Below are positions 7,981-16,974 of a stretch of DNA of 64,000 nucleotides, in pieces. The position numbers and the translations under genes are program-made. The stretch spans positions 62,001 to 126,000 of the forward strand of contig NZ_SSXV01000005.1 of the NCBI RefSeq assembly GCF_009469595.2, in the 5' to 3' direction. Source of the DNA: Thauera sp. 2A1 (GTDB lineage Bacteria; Pseudomonadota; Gammaproteobacteria; Burkholderiales; Rhodocyclaceae). Under the pieces are notes generated by a model. It had not been told where the DNA came from, did no database searches, and saw only the letters and a program-made list of their open reading frames with translations. Every line of letters starts with the position of its first letter. Positions within the stretch are counted from its first letter, which is position 1.

Positions 7981-8070
7981 TGGCACGGCAGCACCGCATG
8001 GCATTTCCATGCGCGTGACGCATCACGCCCGTGCGTCGGAGATCCGCCCTGCCCGCACCGGATCTCCGCC

Positions 8071-8643
8071 ATGCCCACCGCCGACCGCCCCGTTGCAACG
8101 CTGACACCGCCGACCGATTCCACGGGCGTCGCTCTGGGACCGATGTGCCGCTTCGGCCCCGCTGACGCTCCCCGCATCTTCGAACACCTTCTTGCGCTGG
8201 ATGCCGATGACCGCCTGCTGCGCTTCAGCCACGGCATCCGCAACGAAGGCATCGCCGCCTACGTCGCCACCCTCGATTTCACACGAGACCACGTGCATGG
8301 GCTGTGCACCGCGCAGGGCGACATCGTCGCCCTCGCCCATGTCGGGGTGCGCGATGGCGAGGTCGACTTCGGCCTCAGCGTCACCTCTACCTACCGTCAG
8401 CGCGGACTGGGACGAGCACTTTTCAGCCACGTCATCGCGCTGGCTCGCCTGCACGACGCGGTCCGGGTCGTCTGCCACAGCGTCAGCCCCGCGGTGCTGC
8501 ACATGGCTGCCGCCAGCGGCTTCCGTCGGCCTGGCGGCAGCCACACCGCCCCCCTGACGCTGGATCTGCGGGCCGAGTCCCACGCCGGCGACGACGCCCA
8601 GCCTTGCCCGGCCCCCAGCGCAGTCAGCCTGGCGGCCGCCTGA
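8071..8643 (+). CDS. GNAT-family N-acetyltransferase between riboswitch and nrdA
   Basis: 190-aa GNAT-type acetyltransferase using acetyl-CoA; substrate unknown. The fold is seen as an N-terminal region LGPMCRFGPADAPRIFEHLL, strands GDIVALAHVGVRDGEVDFGLSV, the acetyl-CoA pyrophosphate loop YRQRGLGRALFSHVI (R-Q-R-G-L-G) at about residues 109-123, and a last strand before a disordered Pro/Ala tail. The start ATG 8071 has a weak ribosome site; no better start is evident. It lies between the cobalamin riboswitch and nrdA with 57 nt to nrdA, so it is probably co-transcribed and B12-repressed. Confidence 0.75.
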   Translation: MPTADRPVATLTPPTDSTGVALGPMCRFGPADAPRIFEHLLALDADDRLLRFSHGIRNEGIAAYVATLDFTRDHVHGLCTAQGDIVALAHVGVRDGEVDFGLSVTSTYRQRGLGRALFSHVIALARLHDAVRVVCHSVSPAVLHMAAASGFRRPGGSHTAPLTLDLRAESHAGDDAQPCPAPSAVSLAAA

Positions 8644-8700
8644 AGCTCGCCTTCCCTCAGCAACCCGTTTCATCCGCACTCACCCAGACGAGGACCACCC

Positions 8701-11526
8701 GTGGACCGACTTCCCGCCGAAGCACTTGATAGCGCCATGCAACTCGCCGCTTTCCAGATCATCCGCCGCAATGGCGCCGTCGTTGCCTTCGATCCGAACA
8801 AGATCGCCGTCGCCATGACCAAGGCCTTTCTCGCCGTCGAGGGCCGCCAGGGCGCGGCGTCCTCACGCGTACGCGACATCGTGGCCCGACTCACCGATAC
8901 CGTGGTCGGCGCCCTCACCCGTCGCCTGCCCGACGGGGGCATGCTGCACATCGAGGACATCCAGGACCACGTCGAGCTGGCGCTGATGCGCTCGGGCGAG
9001 CACGACGTCGCGCGCGCCTACGTGCTCTACCGCGAACGCCGCGCTGCCGAACGCGCGGCGAAGAAGGACGCGGAAGCGCAAGCGGGCGGCGCCGGCCCCG
9101 TGCTGCACGTCGTCGATGGCGAAGCGCGCCGCCCGCTCGACCGCGCCGCCCTGCTCGCCGTGTGCCGCGAGGCCTGCGAAGGGCTGGACGGCGTGTCCGC
9201 CGACACCGTGCTCGAACACGCCCTCCACAACCTCTACGACGGCGTGCCGATTGCCGCCGTGCGCCAGGCATTGGTGCTGGCCGCCCGCACGCTGATCGAG
9301 CGCGAGCCAGACTACGGCCACGTCGCCGCGCGCCTGCTGCTGTCGGCCATCCGCGTCGAGGTGATCGGGCACGAGACCTCGCTGGCCGACATGGCCGACC
9401 CCGATCGAGGCTATGCCGCCTGCCTGCCCGCCTTCATCCGCGCGGGCATCGCAGCCGAGCTGCTCGATCCCCGGCTGGCCGACTTCGACCTCGCCCGCCT
9501 GGCAGCGGCGATCCGGCCCGAGCGCGACCTGCAGTTCGACTACCTCGGCCTGCAGACCCTGTACGACCGCTACTTCCTGCATATCGACGGCCGCCGCATC
9601 GAGCTGCCGCAGACCTTCTTCATGCGCGTGGCGATGGGCCTCGCGATCAACGAGATCGACCGCGAGGCACAGGCCATCGCGTTCTATGAACTGCTGTCGA
9701 GCTTCGACTTCATGAGCAGCACGCCGACGCTGTTCAACAGCGGCACCCGGCATGCGCAGCTGTCGTCCTGCTACCTGACGACGGTGGCCGACAGCCTCGA
9801 GGACATCTACCAGTCGATCAAGGAGAACGCCCTGCTGCAGAAGTTCGCCGGCGGCCTCGGCAACGACTGGACGCCGGTGCGTGCGCTCGGCAGCCGCATC
9901 AAGGGCACCAACGGCCAGAGCCAGGGCGTGATCCCCTTCCTCAAGGTGGTCAACGACACCGCGGTGGCGGTGAACCAGGGCGGCAAGCGCAAGGGCGCGG
10001 TGTGCGCCTATCTCGAGACCTGGCACCTCGACATCGAGGAGTTCCTCGAACTGCGCAAGAACACCGGTGACGAGCGCCGCCGAACGCACGACATGAACAC
10101 CGCGAACTGGATTCCCGACCTGTTCATGAAGCGCGTGCTGGAGAACGCCGAATGGACGCTGTTCTCGCCGGCCGACGTGCCCGACCTGCACGAGCGCTGC
10201 GGCCAGGACTTCGAGGCGGCCTACCGCGCCTATGAGGAGAAGGCCGAGCGCGGCGAGATCCGCCTCTTCAAGCGCCTGCCCGCCATCCAGCTGTGGCGCA
10301 AGATGCTGACCATGCTGTTCGAGACCGGGCATCCGTGGATCACCTTCAAGGACGCCTGCAACCTGCGCTCGCCGCAGCAGCATGTGGGCGTGGTGCATGG
10401 CTCCAACCTGTGCACCGAGATCACGCTCAACACCTCGGCCGACGAGACTGCGGTGTGCAACCTCGGCTCGGTGAACCTGCCCGCCCATCTGGTGCGCGAC
10501 GGCGAAGGGCGCTGGGCGCTCGACCCCGACAAGCTGCAGCGCACCGTGCGCATCGCGATGCGCCTGCTCGACAACGTCATCGACCTCAACTACTACGCCA
10601 CGCCCAAGGCGCGCGCCGCCAACCTGCGTCACCGCCCGGTGGGCCTGGGCATCATGGGCTTTGCCGACGCCTTGCATTTGATGGGCCTGGCCTACGCATC
10701 GGACGCCGCGATCGAGTTCGCCGACCGTTCGATGGAGGCCGTGTGCCATGCCGCCTACTGGGCCTCGACCGAGCTGGCCGAGGTACGCGGGCCGTATTCC
10801 AGTTTCCGCGGCAGCCTGTGGGACCGGGGCATCCTGCCGCAGGACAGCCTCGCGCTGCTGGCCGAGGGCCGCGGGCGCAGCAGCGCGGGCGGCGGCGCCC
10901 TGCTCGAAGTAGACCGCTCTTCCTCGCTCGACTGGGGCCCGCTGCGCGAACGCATCGCCCGCCATGGCATGCGCAACTCGAACTGCGTCGCCATCGCGCC
11001 GACCGCAACCATCTCCAACATCGTCGGCGTGTCCGCCTCGATCGAGCCGGACTACCAGAACCTGTACGTCAAATCCAACCTGTCGGGCGAGTTCACCGTG
11101 GTTAACGCGCATCTCGTGCGCGAGCTGAAGGCACTCGGCCTGTGGGACGAAGTGATGGTGGCCGACCTCAAGTACTTCGACGGCTCGCTCGCCCCGATCG
11201 AGCGCATTCCCGCCGAACTCAAGGCGCGTTACGCGACCGCCTTCGAGATCGAGCCGCACTGGCTGGTGGAAGCCGCCTCGCGCCGGCAGAAGTGGATCGA
11301 CCAGGCGCAGTCGCTGAATCTCTACATCGCCGCCGCGTCGGGCCGCAAGCTCGACGAACTCTATCGCCTGGCCTGGCTGCGTGGGCTCAAGACCACCTAC
11401 TACCTGCGTACGCTGGGCGCCACCGCCATGGAGAAGACCGGCACCACCACGCCGGCCACCGCCAGCGCCGACCCGGCGCCCAAGGCTTGCTCCATTCTCG
11501 ACCCCGACTGCGAGGCCTGCCAATGA
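8701..11526 (+). CDS. nrdA: Class Ia ribonucleotide reductase, large subunit NrdA
   Basis: 941-aa catalytic subunit reducing ribonucleoside diphosphates to deoxy forms with NrdB. The first ATP-cone (about residues 16-115) starts QIIRRNGAVVAFDPNKIAVA; a second cone-like segment (about 135-225) explains the length, well above E. coli NrdA (761), as in Pseudomonas-type NrdA. Active-site landmarks: LSSCYL (about 352), NLCTEITLN (568) with the N-C-E radical triad, VCNLGSVNL, the radical-path pair KTTYYLRT (about 898), and a C-terminal redox pair CEAC just before the end. Start GTG 8701 has a GAGG upstream; ATG 8737 is an alternative. The stop overlaps nrdB (ATGA). Confidence 0.95.
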   Translation: MDRLPAEALDSAMQLAAFQIIRRNGAVVAFDPNKIAVAMTKAFLAVEGRQGAASSRVRDIVARLTDTVVGALTRRLPDGGMLHIEDIQDHVELALMRSGEHDVARAYVLYRERRAAERAAKKDAEAQAGGAGPVLHVVDGEARRPLDRAALLAVCREACEGLDGVSADTVLEHALHNLYDGVPIAAVRQALVLAARTLIEREPDYGHVAARLLLSAIRVEVIGHETSLADMADPDRGYAACLPAFIRAGIAAELLDPRLADFDLARLAAAIRPERDLQFDYLGLQTLYDRYFLHIDGRRIELPQTFFMRVAMGLAINEIDREAQAIAFYELLSSFDFMSSTPTLFNSGTRHAQLSSCYLTTVADSLEDIYQSIKENALLQKFAGGLGNDWTPVRALGSRIKGTNGQSQGVIPFLKVVNDTAVAVNQGGKRKGAVCAYLETWHLDIEEFLELRKNTGDERRRTHDMNTANWIPDLFMKRVLENAEWTLFSPADVPDLHERCGQDFEAAYRAYEEKAERGEIRLFKRLPAIQLWRKMLTMLFETGHPWITFKDACNLRSPQQHVGVVHGSNLCTEITLNTSADETAVCNLGSVNLPAHLVRDGEGRWALDPDKLQRTVRIAMRLLDNVIDLNYYATPKARAANLRHRPVGLGIMGFADALHLMGLAYASDAAIEFADRSMEAVCHAAYWASTELAEVRGPYSSFRGSLWDRGILPQDSLALLAEGRGRSSAGGGALLEVDRSSSLDWGPLRERIARHGMRNSNCVAIAPTATISNIVGVSASIEPDYQNLYVKSNLSGEFTVVNAHLVRELKALGLWDEVMVADLKYFDGSLAPIERIPAELKARYATAFEIEPHWLVEAASRRQKWIDQAQSLNLYIAAASGRKLDELYRLAWLRGLKTTYYLRTLGATAMEKTGTTTPATASADPAPKACSILDPDCEACQ

Positions 11527-12701
11527 CCGCCTTCTTCGACGACTGGGACACGCCGGTTCGCCCTCGGGCAGCCACTGCTCCAGCCACTACGCCAGCCTCC
11601 CGCCAGGCAGACTCCCCGGCGTCCACGGTGACGCCCACGGCACCGGCATTCCGCCCCGACGCGGCCCTGTCCGCCACCGATGCCCGGCCGGGCGCGCTGG
11701 CGCCGGTGCGTGCTGCCGACAAGCGCATCGTCAACGGCCAGGGTGACATCAACCAGCTCGCGCCCTTCAAGTACCCCTGGGCGTGGGAGTTCTTCCTCAA
11801 CGCCAACAAGAACCACTGGACGCCGCTGGAAATCTCCATGGCGCAGGACGTTCACGACTACCACCACCGCCTGACACCGGCCGAGCGCCATGTGTTCGAG
11901 AACGTGCTGTCCTATCTGACCACCTCGGACATCCTCGCCATGCGCAACATCGGCCTGGCGGTGATGGAGAAGATGACCGCGCCCGAACTGCAGATCTACC
12001 AGGCCCGCCAGGTGTATGAGGAAGCCCTGCACACCTGGACCTACCAGCACTGCATCGAAAGCCTGGGTCTGGACCAACAGGAGATCTACAACCGCTACCG
12101 CGTCGTGCCCGAGATCCACGGCAAGATCGCGCTCGCCAACCGCCGGCTCGAGCGCGTGATGCGGGCCGACTTCGACCTCACCGACCGCGACAACCTGCAC
12201 GAATTCGCACTCTCCTACCTCTTCTTCGCGGCCATCTTCGAGGGCTGCTGGTTCTACAACGGCTTCACCCCCATCTTCGCGCTGCAGCGGCGCGGGCTGA
12301 TGAAGGGCACGGCCGAGCAGTTGCAGTACATCATGCGCGACGAGGTGCTGCACTGCGCCTTCGGCATCCGCACCGTGCGCACGCTCATCGCCGAGGAAAA
12401 CCTGCAGCTCGATCCCGCGACGCTCGCCCGCCTGTGGGAGGAAGCCGAGGCCGCCGAAACCGCCTACGCCGGCTACCTGCTGCGCGAGCCCATCCTTGGC
12501 TACTCGGCCGCGCAGCACATGGGCCAGTTCCGCTACATCGCCAACCGCCGCGCCCGCCAGCTCGGGTTGGCCGAGCCCTACCCCGGCGCGGAAAACGTGC
12601 TGCCTTGGCTGGACGAGCAGGCCAACCTGCGCAAGGAGAAGAACTTCTTCGAGACGCGGGTCACAGAGTATCAGACCGGCGGCGCACTGACCTGGGAGTG
12701 A
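11523..12701 (+). CDS. nrdB: Class Ia ribonucleotide reductase, small subunit NrdB
   Basis: 392-aa diiron-tyrosyl radical subunit that supplies the radical to NrdA. The start overlaps the nrdA stop as ATGA, so the pair is translationally coupled. The radical tyrosine and iron ligands are in EALHTWTY (E..H...Y), with further ligands in FEGCWFYNGF and DEVLHCAFG. The first 65 or so residues (MTAFFDDWDTPVRP then Pro/Ala/Thr-rich) are an extra low-complexity extension before the conserved core at KRIVNGQGDINQL. The C terminus FFETRVTEYQTGG is the peptide that docks on NrdA. Confidence 0.95.
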   Translation: MTAFFDDWDTPVRPRAATAPATTPASRQADSPASTVTPTAPAFRPDAALSATDARPGALAPVRAADKRIVNGQGDINQLAPFKYPWAWEFFLNANKNHWTPLEISMAQDVHDYHHRLTPAERHVFENVLSYLTTSDILAMRNIGLAVMEKMTAPELQIYQARQVYEEALHTWTYQHCIESLGLDQQEIYNRYRVVPEIHGKIALANRRLERVMRADFDLTDRDNLHEFALSYLFFAAIFEGCWFYNGFTPIFALQRRGLMKGTAEQLQYIMRDEVLHCAFGIRTVRTLIAEENLQLDPATLARLWEEAEAAETAYAGYLLREPILGYSAAQHMGQFRYIANRRARQLGLAEPYPGAENVLPWLDEQANLRKEKNFFETRVTEYQTGGALTWE

Positions 12702-13272
12702 GTCGGGCGGCCTGTTGTTTCTCACAGGCAGGCGAGGTTTGCATCTGAGGCCCAACGTATGAGGTAAGGGGCTGCCGGTCCGGTCGGCCGAGAGGTTCGG
12801 CTTCATGATGGCAACACCGTCTTGTAGTTATCACACCTACGCTACGCGCCTTGGAGAGGGCTCTGTCCTAGTTCTTTTGTCGGTCAGTCAAAGGCCCATG
12901 CTGGCCGCCGCCAAGGCCAATAACTTAAGCACCCGCCAGCACCGTGGAGTGGTAAAACCCATGTAGCACATAGGCAGAGAGCATGCCGCCTTGCCCGGAT
13001 GGCTGCTATCCGGAGCGGGAGGCGACTGGCGGCTCGTTGAGGGGCATGGAGAAGCGCGGATAGACGAAATGAACCATTTCGTCCAATGTCTGGACATCAC
13101 CCCCCGCAATGGCGCGGCTTCGAGCCCGTCCTTCCGGACGTACTTTGGACAAAACGGACAGGGTGCTGAACGAATGGCAGCAGCCCAACTGGAGCGGCCG
13201 TTCAAGCGGCAACTCTACCTGCAGGCCGAACGGCGGGTCGTGGCCGTTATGAACAGCTGTTCATAAGGGACA
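12702..13272. other. Intergenic stretch between nrdB and the IS91-like element
   Basis: No gene is supported. Short open frames (12991-13266 plus; 12888-13205 and 13006-13212 minus) overlap one another and match nothing recognised. This marks the switch from conserved backbone to the accessory island. Confidence 0.4.
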
Positions 13273-13410
13273 TTGGACTAAACCGCTGGCGCGGTAGGGG
13301 GTGATCGACGGGCGGGGGCGCAGATCAGGCGCATTCACACGAAGCGTGCGTTGGAGAAGGATGGTGTTGCTGTTCGCAGCACTTCCTTCCTTTCCGACAG
13401 GAGCTTTGCC

Positions 13411-14286
13411 ATGACTCCGCTTCGCCAGCGCATGCTCGAAGACATGGGCATTCGCAACTTCGCCGAGAACACCCAGCTTTCTTACCTCCAGCAGATCAGC
13501 GCCTACGCGCGCCACTTCGGTCGCTCGCCCGAAGCGCTCGGGCCCGAGGACGTGCGCACCTACCAGGTCCACCTGGTCGAAGTGCGCAAGCTCTCTGCCG
13601 CGAGTGTCGGCATCGCAACGTCGGCGCTGAGGTTTCTCTACAAGGTCACGCTCAAGCGCGACTGGGCACTGGAGGACATCCCGATGCCGAAGAAGCCGTT
13701 CCGGCTGCCGGTCATCCTGAGCCACGACGAGGTGACGCGCCTCCTCGAGGCCGTCGCCAGCCTGAAGCACCGCACCCTCCTCACCACCACTTACGCCGCC
13801 GGCTTGCGCGTGTCGGAGGCCACGCATCTGCGGGTCACCGACATCGACAGCGAGCGCATGGTGCTGCGCGTCGATCAAGGAAAGGGCCGCAAGGATCGCT
13901 ACGTGATGCTCTCGCCGCGCCTGCTCGAAGCCTTGCGCGCGTACTGGCGAGGCGAGCGCCCGCGCCTGTGGCTGTTCCCCGGCGATAGGCCCGAGCAGCC
14001 GATCACCAAAGGGGCCGTCGAGGCCGCGTGCCAGAAGGCGCGTCGTGTCGCGGGCCTCACCAAGCCGGTCACCCCGCATTCGCTGCGCCACGCCTTCGCC
14101 ACGCATCTGCTGGAAGCGGGTACCGACGTGCGCACCATCCAGTTGCTGCTCGGACACCGCAGCCTGGCGACCACCTCACGCTCCCTGAAGGTCGCCACCA
14201 GCACGGTGTGTGCGACCCGAAGCCCGCTCGACTGGCTGCCCGCGCCGGTGGTACCGAACCCGGTGACGCCGCCCGCGCACTTCTGA
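13411..14286 (+). CDS. Tyrosine recombinase/integrase of the IS91-like element
   Basis: 291-aa tyrosine recombinase. Start ATG 13411 follows a GGAG ribosome site. An N-terminal SAM-like core-binding domain (about residues 8-90, NFAENTQLSYLQQISAYARH) precedes the catalytic domain with the first Arg in AAGLRVSEATHL, Lys in DQGKGRKDR, and HSLRHAFATHLLEAG plus LLGHRSLATT. In place of the usual Tyr after the second His box the sequence reads TTSRSLKVATSTVCATRSPL, typical of recombinases that travel with IS91-like transposases; the expected TTxxY position is Ser here, which may mean inactivity. The transposase starts 10 nt after its stop. Confidence 0.85.
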   Translation: MTPLRQRMLEDMGIRNFAENTQLSYLQQISAYARHFGRSPEALGPEDVRTYQVHLVEVRKLSAASVGIATSALRFLYKVTLKRDWALEDIPMPKKPFRLPVILSHDEVTRLLEAVASLKHRTLLTTTYAAGLRVSEATHLRVTDIDSERMVLRVDQGKGRKDRYVMLSPRLLEALRAYWRGERPRLWLFPGDRPEQPITKGAVEAACQKARRVAGLTKPVTPHSLRHAFATHLLEAGTDVRTIQLLLGHRSLATTSRSLKVATSTVCATRSPLDWLPAPVVPNPVTPPAHF

Positions 14287-14295
14287 GTAAGCGTC

Positions 14296-15492
14296 TTGCG
14301 CCCGTCCGGGCTCGAGTTGGCGGACATCTTCCGGCAGCTCGGGCCAGCCTATCGTCGCGATCACGTGGCGGCACTGAGTCGCGGGCAACGCCGCGTCATG
14401 AGTGCCATCGAGCGTTGCCGCACGGCGGCGCTCGGGGGGCACGTTGAGCAGTGCGACGCCTGCGGCCACCAGCGGATCGCGTTCAACAGTTGCCGCAACC
14501 GGCATTGTCCCAAGTGCCAGTCGCTCACGCGCGCGCAATGGCTCGAGGATCGGCGCGCCGAGCTCTTGCCAGTCGAGTATTTCCATGTCGTGTTCACCTT
14601 GCCGCAGGAGATCGCCGCCATCGCCTACCAGAACAAGGCGGCGATCTACGACCTGCTGTTCCGCGCCACCGCCGAGACGCTGCGCACGATCGCTGCGGAC
14701 CCCAAGCACCTGGGCGCCGAGATCGGCTTCATCGCGATCCTGCACACGTGGGGCCAGAACCTGCTGCACCATCCGCATCTGCACTGCGTGGTGCCGGGCG
14801 GGGGGCTCTCGCCGGATGGCCAGCGCTGGATCGCCTGCCGGCCAGGCTTCTTCCTGCCCGTGCGGGTGCTGTCACGCCTGTTCCGCCGGCGGTTCCTCAC
14901 GATGTTGCAGCAGGCCTTCGCGGCGGGTTCGCTCACGTTCCACAATGTCCTGGCCGAGCTGACAGACCCTCGCGCGTTCGCCCGGTATCTCGCGCCGACG
15001 GCCCGGGCCGAATGGGTGGTCTACGCGAAGCCGCCGTTCGGTGGGCCGCAGCGCGTGCTCGAGTACCTCGGGCGCTACACGCATCGGGTGGCCATCGCCA
15101 ACAGCCGGCTCGTCGCGTTCGCCGACGGCCAGGTCGCGTTCCGGTGGAAGGACTATCGCCATGCGTCCCGCCACAAGGTGATGCGGCTCGAGGCGGGGGA
15201 ATTCGTGCGGCGCTTCCTGCTGCACGTCCTGCCCTCCGGATTCCAGCGCATCCGCCACTACGGCTGGCTCGCCAACCGCAGCCGCGCGGTGAAGCTGGAA
15301 CGCTGTCGTCAGCTGCTCGATGTGCCCGCTCCGGTGTCGGCCGATGAACCCGCCGACTATCGGGATCGCTATCAGCGGCTCACCGGCATCTCGCTGTGGG
15401 AGTGCCCGCACTGCCACAGCGGGCGGATGGTCTGCGTCGAGGCCTTGCAGCCCGGGGTACTGCCGCGTGGGCCGCCGGAGGTCGCCGCATGA
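14296..15492 (+). CDS. IS91-family transposase (HUH rolling-circle type)
   Basis: 398-aa HUH-type transposase that nicks single strands and moves DNA by rolling circle. The N-terminal zinc-binding segment CDACGHQRIAFNSCRNRHCPKC is clear, then the HUH motif in HHPHLHCVVPGG and the tyrosine region LGRYTHRVAIANSRL. It ends with a second cysteine cluster WECPHCHSGRM. The start codon is probably TTG 14296 (LRPSGLELADIF), 10 nt after the recombinase gene. Length matches intact family members, so it may be active. Confidence 0.9.
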   Translation: MRPSGLELADIFRQLGPAYRRDHVAALSRGQRRVMSAIERCRTAALGGHVEQCDACGHQRIAFNSCRNRHCPKCQSLTRAQWLEDRRAELLPVEYFHVVFTLPQEIAAIAYQNKAAIYDLLFRATAETLRTIAADPKHLGAEIGFIAILHTWGQNLLHHPHLHCVVPGGGLSPDGQRWIACRPGFFLPVRVLSRLFRRRFLTMLQQAFAAGSLTFHNVLAELTDPRAFARYLAPTARAEWVVYAKPPFGGPQRVLEYLGRYTHRVAIANSRLVAFADGQVAFRWKDYRHASRHKVMRLEAGEFVRRFLLHVLPSGFQRIRHYGWLANRSRAVKLERCRQLLDVPAPVSADEPADYRDRYQRLTGISLWECPHCHSGRMVCVEALQPGVLPRGPPEVAA

Positions 15493-15499
15493 ACATCCT

Positions 15500-15894
15500 T
15501 CCTCCATCAACACGAGCGCGCCGCGAAGGCCTTGACGGCGTGGCGGGGCTCTTCATGCGCGACCGTGCACGGCACCAAGGAGCAGGTGCCGAGACGCCCG
15601 GCCGCGCCCAACGGCACACGAATCTGAGGCCCGGCGCCTTCGCCACGCGTGGCGCAGCACCCTTGGTCCAGGCCGCCGCGTCGGCGTCGATCGCCCTTCC
15701 TGCGCCGCGTCGCGGAACTGCACCGATTCAATCCCCATAGCGCCCTACCGCCGGCGGGGCGGTTCAGTCCAACGGGATCTTTTGCCTACCGGTCGCGGGA
15801 TAACGGCATCACACCGCCCGGTCGCCGTGCGCCGCGTCCGCCAGGCAAAAGACTCTCTTCATTATGTGGAGCTCCACATAAGGCCGACCTGCTG
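15500..15894. other. IS91-like right end and junction with module A
   Basis: No gene is supported. The stretch holds the right end of the IS91-like element (to about 15772), then about 120 bp leading into the 3' end of the module A membrane-protein gene. A short palindrome, TGTGGAGCTCCACA, lies at about 15866-15879. Confidence 0.4.
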
Positions 15895-16974
15895 TCACCA
15901 ACGACTTTGGAGCCAGTGCCCCGACCGCAGCTTCCGATCAAAACTGAAAACGTGCTCCTCAGGCTCCTCGTCGCAGCACCCAACCAGCCGGTTGAACTGA
16001 CCGAGCCCGCCATCCCGTAGCGACACGTTACCGCCACACAGCGGGCAATCCGCCACATACCGCACCAGGCGCAAGTTGTAGCCACGCGACTGCCCTGGAA
16101 GCACAGCGGCTTCAGGATCCCAGACTAGTTCGACCTGGCATTCCTTATTTGAGAACGGATAGAAGAGCGGCGAAGCCATGATGATGAATCGATCATAGAG
16201 CCGCATCAGAGGCCGCAAAAGGAACCAGAAGAAGACCGCCGCCACGACGATCCATTCCCACTCGAGCACGCCCTTGCCGAGTTGCAGCATGGCAACGACG
16301 ATCGGCAGCCCCGCGAGCAGGATCATCAATCCCAGACCGAGCGCCGGCACATAGCGGCGTACGCCATCGATGCGCATGCTCGCTTCGCCCTGCCGGCGAA
16401 ACAGCAGCGGCCATAGAAACAGCCGCCCGAGGAGCGAGAACCTCAGGCTCGACCGGTCCTCGCGGTACCGGAGCACAAAGGGCAGCTTTTCGTAGTCCGC
16501 TGGCAGGGTAGGGAGTGCGGTGCTCACACCGAAAGGACGCCACTCGAGACGATAGGTCGACGACCGCCCACCCTCCGACTTGTCCTTGGTTGGCCACAGA
16601 AGCCCAGTGAAGCCCGCCTTCCGCGCTGCATCGGTGAAGCGTCCCTGCAGCTCGGCGAACGATTGCTCCAACGCAGACCAGTGTGGGTTCACCCGCTTGC
16701 GTGCCTTCTCGCTGGTCAGGTCATCGAATGGTTTACCGCGTGCATCGAGCGCCCAACGCCAAAGCTCCTGGGTGCTGAGGGAACTCGGCTCGATGCCGTC
16801 CTTGCCATCGCCCTGGTACTGGGTCAGCAGCGCACGCAGTAAGTCCCAGAACGCGTCGCGGTAGTCCGAGCTGCGGTCAGGATCCACGAAGCGCAAAAGC
16901 CACTGCGCAAACTCGACGCGCTTCGGCAACGGGCAGGCGCCTTCGCTCTGAGGGGTATTGGACAGATCACTCAT
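15895..16974 (-). CDS. Module A: two-helix membrane protein with C-terminal Cys motif, unknown function
   Basis: 359-aa protein, not a recognised family. ATG 16974 (MSDLSNTPQ) has GGGAG five bases upstream; ATG 16992 is also in frame. Residues 1-190 are soluble and helical, holding TRYRLEWRPFG-like and FVLRYREDRSSLRFSLLGR segments. Two hydrophobic helices follow (LGLGLMILLAGLPIVVAML and WIVVAAVFFWFLLRPL), then a C-terminal domain with CPLCGGNVSLRDGG and GCCDEEPEEHVF, possibly a zinc ribbon. It is transcribed away from the 76-aa and CoiA-like genes across about 130 bp. The close relative at 33878-34966 keeps both the helices and the CPLC motif. Confidence 0.65.
   Translation of the reverse strand: MSDLSNTPQSEGACPLPKRVEFAQWLLRFVDPDRSSDYRDAFWDLLRALLTQYQGDGKDGIEPSSLSTQELWRWALDARGKPFDDLTSEKARKRVNPHWSALEQSFAELQGRFTDAARKAGFTGLLWPTKDKSEGGRSSTYRLEWRPFGVSTALPTLPADYEKLPFVLRYREDRSSLRFSLLGRLFLWPLLFRRQGEASMRIDGVRRYVPALGLGLMILLAGLPIVVAMLQLGKGVLEWEWIVVAAVFFWFLLRPLMRLYDRFIIMASPLFYPFSNKECQVELVWDPEAAVLPGQSRGYNLRLVRYVADCPLCGGNVSLRDGGLGQFNRLVGCCDEEPEEHVFSFDRKLRSGHWLQSRW

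Larger units (their letters stand above)
13273..15772 (+). mobile_element. IS91-like element with accessory tyrosine recombinase
   Basis: About 2.5-kb element holding a tyrosine recombinase and a Y-transposase in tandem. The proposed ends share an imperfect inverted repeat: TTGGACTAAACCGC at 13273-13286, and the complement of 15759-15772 reading TTGGACTGAACCGC, each followed inward by a GC-rich stem and GGTAGGG. IS91 elements move by rolling circle and make no target duplication; none is seen. The exact outer borders are inferred. Confidence 0.7.

Noticed and set aside
7651..8252. Minus-strand frames across the nrd riboswitch
   Set aside because: Run antisense through a structured RNA leader; no start signal or family.
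8863..11523. 886-codon open frame on the minus strand opposite nrdA
   Set aside because: Pure antisense shadow of a GC-rich gene: His/Gln/Val/Gly-biased, no ribosome site, no family; nrdA on the plus strand is certain.
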